A stretch of DNA of 16,494 nt from an uncultured Mitsuokella sp. (GTDB lineage: Bacteria > Bacillota > Negativicutes > Selenomonadales > Selenomonadaceae). Under the pieces are notes generated by a model. That model saw only the letters and a program-made list of their open reading frames with translations, searched no databases and had not been told where the DNA came from. Positions within the stretch are counted from its first letter, which is position 1. Each line of letters opens with the position of its first letter. The stretch lies in the NCBI GenBank assembly GCA_900770895.1, contig CAAGMF010000129.1, forward strand, positions 1 to 16,494. Reading direction: 5' to 3'. This document shows, piece by piece, positions 1 to 7,954 of this stretch. Position numbers and translations under genes: made by a program.

Positions 1-2
1 CA

Positions 3-144
3 GGAGAAGGGGGACCGCGCTAGCGGTGGATGAGGTGTGTCTGGTACATGGCTCTATATCTAGAGTTGAAATTCTATGTAGCGATTTTCTCGGGCTACAC
101 CTCTTTCGTCAGCCTGCGGCTGCCACCTTCCCCTGAGGGGAAGG
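3..144. repeat. REP/BIME-like inverted structured repeat
   Basis: Two similar units face each other. The left unit (3-38) starts GGAGAAGGGGG, has a small hairpin (ACCGC 14-18 / GCGGT 23-27) and ends GAGGTGT (32-38). The right unit, read in reverse complement (133 down to 97), starts GGGGAAGGTGG, has a small hairpin (CAGCC 110-114 / GGCTG 118-122) and ends GAGGTGT. GAGGTGT 32-38 is fully complementary to 97-103, and 3-13 matches the inverted 123-133 at 9 of 11 positions. The right edge has a further perfect hairpin, CCTTCCCC (126-133) TGA GGGGAAGG (137-144). This layout resembles paired inverted REP units. That it is dispersed in the genome is an inference that cannot be tested from one copy. 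Confidence 0.6.
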
Positions 145-168
145 CTTATTATCTATAGGAGATATGAT

Positions 169-1068
<900 letters not shown>

Positions 1069-1078
1069 CCAGCCCAGC

Positions 1079-1108
1079 AAAAAAGCTCCGATCACTCGGA
1101 GCTTTTTT
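1079..1108. terminator. Bidirectional terminator between rluA-family gene and acrB
   Basis: Perfect stem AAAAGCTCCG (1081-1090) / CGGAGCTTTT (1097-1106) with a six-base loop. It has an A-run on the left and a T-run on the right, so it can act as a rho-independent terminator for both convergent genes. Confidence 0.9.
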
Positions 1109-1128
1109 AGTACTATTCAGATAGAGTA

Positions 1129-4100
1129 TTACATGTAATCGTCAGCCGTATGCTTCTTCTGCTGGTGCATAATCCCCAGACGGGCGGCAATCCATTCCGT
1201 GATGACAAAGAACACCGGAATGAGGAATATGCCCATCGCCGTAGCAAAGAACATACCACCAACGACAGCCACGCCCATACCGTTTCGAGCCGCGGCGCCA
1301 GCGCCGGTAGCGATAGCCAGCGGCACGCAGCCGATAATGAAGGCAAACGACGTCATCAGTATCGGGCGCAGGCGCAGGCCAGCGGCCTCCAGCGCGGCCT
1401 TCACCGGCTCCATGCCGCGGTCGACACGGACCTTTGCGAACTCGACGATCAGGATGGCGTTCTTCGCCGCCAGGCCGATAATCGCAATGATACCGATCTG
1501 CATGTACACGCTGTCCTGCAAGCCCGCATTCTGGTGGCCAAACATGGCCTCCAGTATGGAAAGCCCGTATTCCGAAGCTACCGCGCCGAAGATACCGGTC
1601 GGTACGGTGAGCAGTACCGCGAACGGTACGCTCCAGCTCTCATAGAGGGCTGCCAGGCAGAGGAAAACGAATACCAGCGAGAGGACCAGCACCTTCAGCG
1701 TCGAGCTGGAGGCCTTGGCCTCCTCACGGCTCTGGCCGGACCATTCAATATTGAAGCCCGTGCCCGCATTCTGCTGCACGACCTCTTTGATAGCGTTCAT
1801 CGCCTGACCGGAGGAGTAGCCATTCCCCGTCTGGCCCGTTATCTGGATGGAGCGCGTACCATTAAAGCGGGAAATCGTAGCCGGCCCCGAAGTGAGTTTC
1901 GGCTTCAGCAGAGTATCGAGCGGCACCATGGAGCCCTTGCTCGACTTGACGAAGATGAACTTCATCTGATCGGTCGAACTGCGGTAGTCATTGTCAGCCT
2001 GCAGCATAACCTTGTAGCTGCGGCCAAAACGGTTAAAATCATTGACCTGATAGCCGCCGTAGTTGACCTGCATCGCCGTGAACACATCCGACAGCTGGAT
2101 GCCGAGATTCTTGACCTTCTCACGGTCCACCTCATACTGGACGACCGGCGAGCCAACGGAGTAGGTCGAGCGTACGCCGGCCAGCTCCGGACGCTGATTA
2201 GCCTCTGCGACAATCTTTTTCGTTACATCATTGAGCTCTGTCTCACTGTGGCCGGTCATATCCTGCAGCTGAAGCGTCCAGCCACCGGTCATGCCGAGGC
2301 CCGGCAGAGCCGGCGGATTCATGGCGATGACCGTCGCCTCCGGCGCCACCTGCGCGCCCAACGCGAAGGCCGTACGAACCGCCGCATTGACCGACGCATC
2401 CGCCGACTCACGCTGGGACCAGTCCTTCATACCAACAACAACCATGCCGGCACTGGACGAGGCACCGCCTGATAGCGGCGAGAAGCCTGTGATGGCCATG
2501 GTTCCATCCAGTCCCTTGATATTCGCCATCATAGCTGTGTTGAGCCTATCAATGACGGCCTGAGTGCGGTTAGCCGAGGTGCCATCCGGCATTTCGACAG
2601 CCGCAAACATATAGCCCTGGTCCTCATTCGGCACGAAGGTGGACGGCAGATTCTTGTAGATAATCCCGGCACAGCCAGCTACTATCAGCAGGAATACCAA
2701 CGCCAGCCGGGCATGGCGGACGAATTTGCCCACGATGCCGACATAGCCCAGCTTCGTACGCTCAAACCAGTTATTGAACTTCACAAAGAAACGGCCCAGA
2801 ATACCAGTATCGTCTTGCTCTGTGTGCTTTTTGAGCATCATAGCGCAAAGCGCCGGTGTCAGGGTCAGGGCCACGAAGGCCGACAAGCAGACCGAGACCG
2901 CGATGGTCAGAGCGAACTGCTTATAGAGCACGCCGGTCATACCGCCGAGGAACGCCACCGGTACGAAGACTGCGGACAGGACGATAGCGATAGCCACGAC
3001 CGGCCCCTGCACCTCATCCATGGCCCGTTCCGTAGCATCGACTGGATCCAGACCTTCCTCCATATGCTTTTCGACATTCTCGATGACGACAATCGCATCA
3101 TCGACGACCAGGCCGATAGCCAGCACCATGGCGAACAGCGTCAGAGTATTGATCGTGAAATCAAGTATCACGAACGCGCCCAGCGTACCAATGAGGGAAA
3201 CCGGTACGGCCAGCAACGGGATGATCGTCGCGCGCCAGTTCTGCAGGAATACGAATATGACCAGCACGACCAGCAGCAGCGCCTCGACAAAGGTCATCAA
3301 AACTTCCTCGATGGACGTACTGATATAGTCGGTCGAGTCGAATATCGTCGACATCTGCATGCCCGGCGGCAGCTCACCCTTGGCCTCATCAAAGACCTTG
3401 CGCACCTCGCCGATGGTCTTCATGGCGTTAGCGTCACTCGTGAGCTTGACGCCGAAACCAACCGCCGGATAGCCATTGTACTTTGATATAATGCTTTCCG
3501 ACTGGGTGCCGGTCTCGATCTTGGCTACATCCTTGAGCCGGACAAACTGGCCGTCGCCATTGGCCTTGATAATGACATTGCCGAATTCCTCCGGCGTCGT
3601 CAGACGGCCCTCGATCTTACCGGACATCTGTTTTTCCTGGCCGTTGTTGACCGGCATAGCGCCGACCGTACCAGCCGGGGCCTGGACATTCTGTTCCTTT
3701 ATGGCCGCCGATACATCGGATACGGTGAGCCCGAGCTCAGCCAGCTTGTCCGGATTCAGCCAGACGCGCATCGCGTAGTCCGAGCCAAAGACCTGGACCT
3801 CACCGACACCATTGATACGCTTCAATTTATCGAGCAGATAGATGGTCGCGTAGTTCTTCATGAACGCACTATCATAGGTACCGTCCGGCGAATAGAAGGC
3901 CATCATGTAGGCCATATCATTCGTTGACTTCTTCGTCGTCAGGCCTACCTGCTGGACCTCCGACGGCAGCTGGCTAGTTGCCGATGCAACATTGTTCTGG
4001 ACCTTTACCGAGTCCATATCGCCATCTGTCCCGACATCGAAAGTTACCGACAGGCGATAGCTGCCCGTATCATCCGAGTTGGAAGACATATAGTCCATGC

Positions 4101-4320
4101 CCTGCGTGCCGTTGACCTGATCCTCAACAATCTGCGCCACTGTTTGGTTGACAACCGAAGCACTTGCTCCCGTATAAGTCGTGCTAACGCTGACCGATGG
4201 CGGCGAGATCTGCGGGTACTGCGCTATCGGCAGCTGCGTCGCCGCGATTCCGCCCGCGATGACGATGATCAGCGAAATGACGATGGCGAAAATGGGGCGA
4301 TGAATAAAGAACTTAGACAA
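1129..4320 (-). CDS. acrB: RND multidrug efflux transporter, HAE1 family (AcrB-like inner-membrane pump)
   Basis: This is a proton-driven inner-membrane pump that passes hydrophobic or amphiphilic compounds to a periplasmic adaptor and outer-membrane channel. The 1063 residues match the family's usual length of about 1030-1060. The N-terminus (FFIHRPIFAIVISL) is typical of the first membrane helix. Asp407-Asp408 in GLVVDDAIVVIENVE is the proton-relay pair of TM4, and the TM10 lysine lies in GLAAKNAILIVEFAK. The start is TTG at 4320, preceded by AGGGGG at about 7 bp; that ribosome site overlaps the acrA stop codon, suggesting translational coupling. The gap to acrA is 12 bp. No outer-membrane factor (TolC/OprM) gene follows; a terminator does. 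The symbol is by family resemblance, and substrates are unknown. Confidence 0.95.
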   Translation of the reverse strand: MSKFFIHRPIFAIVISLIIVIAGGIAATQLPIAQYPQISPPSVSVSTTYTGASASVVNQTVAQIVEDQVNGTQGMDYMSSNSDDTGSYRLSVTFDVGTDGDMDSVKVQNNVASATSQLPSEVQQVGLTTKKSTNDMAYMMAFYSPDGTYDSAFMKNYATIYLLDKLKRINGVGEVQVFGSDYAMRVWLNPDKLAELGLTVSDVSAAIKEQNVQAPAGTVGAMPVNNGQEKQMSGKIEGRLTTPEEFGNVIIKANGDGQFVRLKDVAKIETGTQSESIISKYNGYPAVGFGVKLTSDANAMKTIGEVRKVFDEAKGELPPGMQMSTIFDSTDYISTSIEEVLMTFVEALLLVVLVIFVFLQNWRATIIPLLAVPVSLIGTLGAFVILDFTINTLTLFAMVLAIGLVVDDAIVVIENVEKHMEEGLDPVDATERAMDEVQGPVVAIAIVLSAVFVPVAFLGGMTGVLYKQFALTIAVSVCLSAFVALTLTPALCAMMLKKHTEQDDTGILGRFFVKFNNWFERTKLGYVGIVGKFVRHARLALVFLLIVAGCAGIIYKNLPSTFVPNEDQGYMFAAVEMPDGTSANRTQAVIDRLNTAMMANIKGLDGTMAITGFSPLSGGASSSAGMVVVGMKDWSQRESADASVNAAVRTAFALGAQVAPEATVIAMNPPALPGLGMTGGWTLQLQDMTGHSETELNDVTKKIVAEANQRPELAGVRSTYSVGSPVVQYEVDREKVKNLGIQLSDVFTAMQVNYGGYQVNDFNRFGRSYKVMLQADNDYRSSTDQMKFIFVKSSKGSMVPLDTLLKPKLTSGPATISRFNGTRSIQITGQTGNGYSSGQAMNAIKEVVQQNAGTGFNIEWSGQSREEAKASSSTLKVLVLSLVFVFLCLAALYESWSVPFAVLLTVPTGIFGAVASEYGLSILEAMFGHQNAGLQDSVYMQIGIIAIIGLAAKNAILIVEFAKVRVDRGMEPVKAALEAAGLRLRPILMTSFAFIIGCVPLAIATGAGAAARNGMGVAVVGGMFFATAMGIFLIPVFFVITEWIAARLGIMHQQKKHTADDYM

Positions 4321-4332
4321 AGCGCCGCCCCC

Positions 4333-5547
4333 TTAGTTATCCGCACCGCTAGCTGATGATGGTGTCATGGTATCATACGGAGTCGTATCATCATCGAACG
4401 AGAAGCCCATATCCTCCGGCGTTACCATCGTCACAGACAGATCCTTGCCCTCCGTGAGACTCGACAGCCCCTCGACCACGACCGTATCATCGGCGGACAG
4501 GCCGCTCTTGACGATATAGTAGCTGCCGACCTGCTGACCGAGCTCTACGCTGCGGGCCGCAGATTTACCATCAGCGCCGACGACCATGACAAATGTCTTA
4601 TCGAGGAGCTGCTGGACAGCACGCTGCGGCACGAGGATAGCGTTAGGAACCGTCTCACCCGAGAGCTTGACCCGCGCGAACATGCCCGGCAGCAGGAGGC
4701 CGTTCGGATTATCGAACAGAGCCTTTATCGTCAGCGCACCGGTATTCTGCGTCAGCGCGCGATCCGCCTGGACGACGCGCCCGTCGAGCGGATAGGTTGT
4801 CCCATCCGAAAGCTTAATAGAGACGGTGATAGCATTGCCATTGCCGCCCTGCATCTGCTGGATATTGCGGAACTTCAGATACTCCGTCTCCGAAATACTG
4901 AACGTCACAAACACCGGATCCGTCGTACCTATCGTCACGAGATTCGTATTACCAGCCGTGGCAAAGGTGCCGACCGCGACATCATCGACTGATACCTGAC
5001 CGGACATCGGTGCATAGACGACCGTATCGGCCAGATCCTGCTGTGCCTTCTGCAGCAGTGCCTGATTGGCGGCAGCCGCCGCGCTATAGGCATTGACATT
5101 GGCCTGCTGCGTCGTCACCTGCTGCTCAGAAATCGCGTCCGAGGCATAGAGCTCCTGATCGCGATCGAGGTCGGTCTGCGCATTAGCCAGCGTAGCCTGT
5201 GACTGAGCCAGCGTAGCCTGAGCCTGCAATACCGCGGACTCATACTGACGGCTGTCAATGCGGTAGAGCGGCTGCCCGGCCTCAACGAAATCGCCGCCGT
5301 GGAAATACTTCTCCACTACGCGCCCGGAGACCTTGGACTGCACCTTGACCTCATCCCGTCCTGCAACCTGCCCTGCGTACTCGCTGGTGACCGGCGTGTC
5401 CTGCTGCAGCACCTTCATGGCCTTGACCCGCGTAGCCCCGCCGGCGGCCTGCTGGGTCTTACTGCCGCAGCCTGCCATCAGGGTAGAAGCCACCAGGGCC
5501 AGAACCATCACGAGCGCGAGCGGTTTATGGTTTTTCGCGAAATGCAA
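4333..5547 (-). CDS. acrA: RND efflux periplasmic adaptor (membrane fusion protein, AcrA-like lipoprotein)
   Basis: This adaptor links the AcrB-like pump to an outer-membrane channel. The 404-residue protein has a lipoprotein signal: basic N-terminus, hydrophobic stretch about 9-23, then MAGC with Cys27 as the expected lipidated residue. A lipoyl/barrel-sandwich half follows (VQSKVSGRVVEKYFHGGDFVEAGQPLY), then an Ala/Gln-rich coiled-coil hairpin (about 108-168), the second lipoyl half (YAPMSGQVSVDDVAVG) and beta-barrel and membrane-proximal domains. The C-terminal tail is Asp/Thr/Ser-rich. The start is TTG at 5547 with GGGAGG (5556-5561) 8 bp upstream; no better-placed ATG exists before the signal peptide. 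It is the first gene of a two-gene operon, divergent from a MarR-family gene that probably represses it. Confidence 0.95.
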   Translation of the reverse strand: MHFAKNHKPLALVMVLALVASTLMAGCGSKTQQAAGGATRVKAMKVLQQDTPVTSEYAGQVAGRDEVKVQSKVSGRVVEKYFHGGDFVEAGQPLYRIDSRQYESAVLQAQATLAQSQATLANAQTDLDRDQELYASDAISEQQVTTQQANVNAYSAAAAANQALLQKAQQDLADTVVYAPMSGQVSVDDVAVGTFATAGNTNLVTIGTTDPVFVTFSISETEYLKFRNIQQMQGGNGNAITVSIKLSDGTTYPLDGRVVQADRALTQNTGALTIKALFDNPNGLLLPGMFARVKLSGETVPNAILVPQRAVQQLLDKTFVMVVGADGKSAARSVELGQQVGSYYIVKSGLSADDTVVVEGLSSLTEGKDLSVTMVTPEDMGFSFDDDTTPYDTMTPSSASGADN

Positions 5548-5600
5548 AAAAATAACCTCCCTCTTTTACACTTCAAAAGAAGCATCTCATTACCGCTTAA

Positions 5601-5626
5601 AATTAGTAAATATATGTTTACTATTT
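5601..5626. promoter_or_regulatory. Palindromic operator candidate for the MarR-family repressor
   Basis: TAGTAAATATATGTTTACTA (5604-5623) is a near-perfect dyad with one mismatched pair; two further complementary pairs (5601-5602 with 5625-5626) extend it. It lies immediately downstream of the predicted acrA -10 box, about where transcription would start. That placement and length are typical of MarR-family repressor sites. Binding by the adjacent MarR protein is an inference. Confidence 0.65.
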
Positions 5627-5635
5627 ACGTTCAAC

Positions 5636-5664
5636 ATAGTATAGTATATCTAGTTAAAAGTCAA
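5636..5664 (-). promoter_or_regulatory. Predicted acrA-acrB promoter
   Basis: On the minus strand the -35 is TTGACT (5664-5659) and the -10 is TACTAT (5641-5636), with exactly 17 bp between them. An overlapping alternative -10, TATACT, has 15 bp spacing. Transcription would start near 5629, within or next to the palindrome at 5601-5626. Confidence 0.65.
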
Positions 5665-5673
5665 GTATCAGCG

Positions 5674-5685
5674 GCCATATATGGC
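5674..5685. promoter_or_regulatory. Perfect 12-bp palindrome in the marR/acrA intergenic region
   Basis: GCCATATATGGC is a perfect dyad, located about 10 bp upstream of the acrA -35 box and upstream of the marR-side elements. It could be a second regulator site. It does not share sequence with the dyad at 5601-5626 beyond the AT-rich centre. Confidence 0.35.
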
Positions 5686-5699
5686 TGTCTGACCCCATT

Positions 5700-5735
5700 T
5701 TTAATCATATCGAAACCGCAAATATCCTATATTTG
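5700..5735 (+). promoter_or_regulatory. Weak candidate marR promoter with overlapping palindrome
   Basis: TTTAAT (5700-5705) and TATCCT (5723-5728) are 17 bp apart and could be the -35 and -10 of the MarR-family gene. The match to consensus is modest. A perfect dyad CAAATAT (5719-5725) CCT ATATTTG (5729-5735) covers the -10, which would suit autorepression. Confidence 0.35.
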
Positions 5736-5773
5736 TAGCGTTTTCTTATACAGCATATAAAGGAGTATCGTGC

Positions 5774-6211
5774 ATGCCTAAGAATATCGCCGAATCCGTC
5801 TCCATACACTTCATGGAGACCCTGGTGCTTATCCATCGCAATTTTTATCGGCATCTGTCTGTCCCGGTGCCCTTCAACCAATTCGCCGTCCTTATGACGC
5901 TGCTGGTAGACGGCCCTGGCTCCCCCTCGGAAATCAGCCAGCTATTGCATATGTCCAAGCAGCAAATGGCCAGCATCAGCGAGAGACTCGCGGCGGCTGG
6001 CTTAATTGCCAAGCATGCGGACAGCCGCGATCACCGGCGTGTCCTCCTCTCGCTCACGCCGGAAGGAGCGAAGCTCATCGAGGATCAGAATGAAATCGTG
6101 CGCCAGCGCTTCATTCACAGCCTGAAGCATCTCCAGCCCGAGGAGCAACAGAGCCTCGAACACGCGATTCAGCTTCTCAACAACTCCATAGAAAAAATGG
6201 CCAACAATTAA
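5774..6211 (+). CDS. MarR-family winged-helix transcriptional regulator
   Basis: This is a dimeric DNA-binding regulator, usually a repressor released by small hydrophobic ligands or oxidants. In its 145 residues a helix-turn-helix lies about 50-78 (SPSEISQLLHMSKQQMASIS) and the wing has the family pattern DSRDHRRVLLSLTPEG (83-98). N- and C-terminal helices would form the dimer interface. The ATG at 5774 has AAAGGAG (5759-5765) at 8 bp spacing. It is divergent from acrA-acrB with 226 bp between the start codons, an interval containing three palindromes. Local repression of the pump is therefore likely, but is inferred from context. Only one Cys-poor domain is visible, so an oxidant-sensing cysteine mechanism is not suggested. 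Confidence 0.92.
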   Translation: MPKNIAESVSIHFMETLVLIHRNFYRHLSVPVPFNQFAVLMTLLVDGPGSPSEISQLLHMSKQQMASISERLAAAGLIAKHADSRDHRRVLLSLTPEGAKLIEDQNEIVRQRFIHSLKHLQPEEQQSLEHAIQLLNNSIEKMANN

Positions 6212-6212
6212 A

Positions 6213-6253
6213 GGACCGGGAAAAGCCTGTGCGCTTTCCCAGTCCTGTTTTTT
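6213..6253. terminator. Terminator between marR-family gene and MBL hydrolase gene
   Basis: GGAC-c-GGGAAA (6213-6223) pairs with TTTCCC-a-GTCC (6235-6245), with one mismatch, followed by TGTTTTTT on the plus strand. It ends the MarR-family gene. Read on the minus strand, it also follows the convergent hydrolase gene, whose stop codon lies in the T-run. Confidence 0.8.
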
Positions 6254-7073
6254 AGCTGTCGATGGCTATTTCGTCCAGATCATCCGGCACAAAAACACGC
6301 CCATGGTAGTACTGGGCAGCCTCCGCACTATATTCTGCCTTGCGCGTGGCCAGGTGCTTGTCCTCAGTATGATAAAGGATGAGATTCTTTGCTCCGAGCC
6401 GCTCCGCCAGCTCACTGGCTTCCTTGACCGTGCTGTGGTTCTTCTCATACGGCTTGAACACCTCACGGTCGCCGTAGCGGCAGAAAGCCTCAGCCAGCAA
6501 CCAGTCAGCATCGCGCGCATAGGCCTCGTCATGCTCGTTGTACGGCTCATCGCCGAGACATGTGAGCTTCAGACCATCCGTGAACTGCAGGCAGTACCCG
6601 AACTGCTTCGCCTTCGTCGACATGATATCGAACGCCGTCAGCGTGCATTCCTTTATGCCCGGCAACTCCACAGTCTCGCCATCGCTGACCTCGTGCAGCA
6701 CGATGTCGGTGCCGACCCGTGCGAAGTCCTTCTTCTTCAGCGTCATGTGCGTCATCGTACGCAGCATGTCGAGCACGACGTCATGGCAGTAGATATGGAA
6801 CTTGCCTTCATACTTGCCCTTGTTCATGAGGTCGGCGATCTTGCGCATGATCCATATGACGCCGAGGACATGATCCGTATGCCCGTGCGTCACGAACATA
6901 TGATGGCATCTCTGATAGGTGAAATCCGTCTGCTCGAGCTGACGCAATACGCCATTGCCGCCACCGGCATCCGTCAGAAAAAGGCTGCCATCCGACAACG
7001 TTATGTAGAAACACGTATTGAAGCACTTCGTCGCCATGGCGAATCCAGTGCCCAGGATCGTAATTTTGCGCAT
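6252..7073 (-). CDS. Metallo-beta-lactamase-fold hydrolase, RNase Z-like
   Basis: This is a cytoplasmic metal-dependent hydrolase of the MBL superfamily. From the chosen start it has 273 residues, with the metal-binding motif HGHTDH at 63-68 (His63, His65, Asp67, His68). Later candidate ligands are Asp in LTCLGDEPY and His in KNHSTVKEA and LILYHTEDKH. The N-terminus (MRKITILGTGFA...NTCFYI) resembles RNase Z and related phosphodiesterases rather than beta-lactamases. The ATG at 7073 is chosen because GGGGGAGAGGGG lies just upstream. An upstream in-frame ATG at 7100 adds nine residues but has no well-spaced ribosome site. True tRNA 3'-processing activity is not shown: the RNase Z exosite arm is not obvious. 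It stands alone between terminators. Confidence 0.85.
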   Translation of the reverse strand: MRKITILGTGFAMATKCFNTCFYITLSDGSLFLTDAGGGNGVLRQLEQTDFTYQRCHHMFVTHGHTDHVLGVIWIMRKIADLMNKGKYEGKFHIYCHDVVLDMLRTMTHMTLKKKDFARVGTDIVLHEVSDGETVELPGIKECTLTAFDIMSTKAKQFGYCLQFTDGLKLTCLGDEPYNEHDEAYARDADWLLAEAFCRYGDREVFKPYEKNHSTVKEASELAERLGAKNLILYHTEDKHLATRKAEYSAEAAQYYHGRVFVPDDLDEIAIDS

Positions 7074-7138
7074 AAGCCCCTCTCCCCCATAATTGAACAT
7101 AGTGCATTCTACCGCAATATCCTTAAGAACATATAAGA

Positions 7139-7175
7139 AGAGGGACCATTACTTATGGTCCCTCTTTTGTATTTG
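7139..7175. terminator. Terminator of the fab-rnc operon
   Basis: Perfect 11-bp stem AGAGGGACCAT (7139-7149) / ATGGTCCCTCT (7155-7165) with a five-base loop, located 12 bp past the rnc stop codon. On the minus strand the tail is TCTTATATGTTCTT, moderately U-rich. On the plus strand it is TTTGTATTTG. The position marks the end of the fatty acid operon. Confidence 0.8.
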
Positions 7176-7176
7176 T

Positions 7177-7950
7177 TTAAATTTTAGACAAACTTTTTTC
7201 CCAGGCCTGCAGAGCCTCCCGGGCAGCTGCCTGCTGGGCCGCTTTCTTGCTCGGACCAGTGCCCTGCCCCAGCACCTGCCCCAGCACCCGCACCTGATAG
7301 GCGAACTCCTTCGCATGATCAGGTCCCTGCTCGGACAGCTCCTCATAGACGACGCTGGCTCCCGGATCATCGGGCTTCGCCTGCTGGAACACGAGCTCCT
7401 GCAGCCTCGTCTTGGCATCATCCTGATAGTCGACCGTTGCCCTGGCTGTCAGACGCGCTACGCCATTCTCCAGTTCCCGCCTCACGAAGGCCGCCGCGGC
7501 CGTCCAGCCCTGGTCAAGGTATATGGCGCCGATGACTGCCTCGAAAGCATCCTCGAGGTTCGTGCGCCGCTCGCGTCCGCCGCTTGCTTCCTCGCCATGA
7601 CCGAGCCGCAGCATCTCGCCGAGTCCAAGCTCGTTCGCGAGCCTGGCGAGCGATTGCGAGCAGACCAGGCTGGCCCGCATCTTCGTCAGCTCGCCCTCGG
7701 GGAGGTTCGGGAACCGCTCATAAAGATAAGTGCTGGAGGCTAGCTCCAGCACTGCATCTCCGAGGAATTCCAGGCGTTCGTTATGCTGTACATGACCATG
7801 CTCATTGGCATAAGACGTATGCGTGAGGGCCCTGTCAAGCAGGCCGGGATCGGCGAACGTGACGCCCAGACGGGCAGCCAGCTCTGTCAGCAGCTGCTGC
7901 CGCGTCATGGCCTGACCCTCGCGCTTCTTCTCTTCTTCCTCTTTATTCAT
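7177..7950 (-). CDS. rnc: Ribonuclease III
   Basis: RNase III cleaves double-stranded RNA in rRNA maturation and mRNA decay. The 257-residue protein has the signature HNERLEFLGDAVLEL (56-70), whose Glu61 and Asp65 belong to the metal site. The second acidic cluster is LEDAFEAVIGAIYLDQG. A C-terminal double-stranded RNA-binding domain follows (from about DYQDDAKTRLQEL to the end, with the conserved GPSKKAAQQAAAREAL helix). The ATG at 7950 lies 4 bp after the fabF stop and gives a very charged N-terminus (MNKEEEEKKREG). The internal ATG at 7908 gives 243 residues and is an alternative; neither has a strong ribosome site, so coupling to fabF is plausible. fabF-rnc linkage is common in Firmicutes. 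Confidence 0.95.
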   Translation of the reverse strand: MNKEEEEKKREGQAMTRQQLLTELAARLGVTFADPGLLDRALTHTSYANEHGHVQHNERLEFLGDAVLELASSTYLYERFPNLPEGELTKMRASLVCSQSLARLANELGLGEMLRLGHGEEASGGRERRTNLEDAFEAVIGAIYLDQGWTAAAAFVRRELENGVARLTARATVDYQDDAKTRLQELVFQQAKPDDPGASVVYEELSEQGPDHAKEFAYQVRVLGQVLGQGTGPSKKAAQQAAAREALQAWEKSLSKI

Positions 7951-7954
7951 TTCA

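Noticed and set aside
1150..2472. 440-residue plus-strand open frame opposite acrB
   Set aside because: It is antisense to a clear AcrB gene. Its composition (rich in His, Arg, Asp, Gln) is that of a shadow frame in GC-rich coding DNA, with no recognisable domain.
5299..5760. Plus-strand open frame running from inside acrA through the intergenic region
   Set aside because: It starts inside acrA on the opposite strand and runs through the promoter and palindromes. The protein shows no domain.
7074..7100. Upstream start for the MBL hydrolase
   Set aside because: It adds MFNYGGEGL, which translates the purine-rich ribosome site itself. Spacing from any Shine-Dalgarno is poor.
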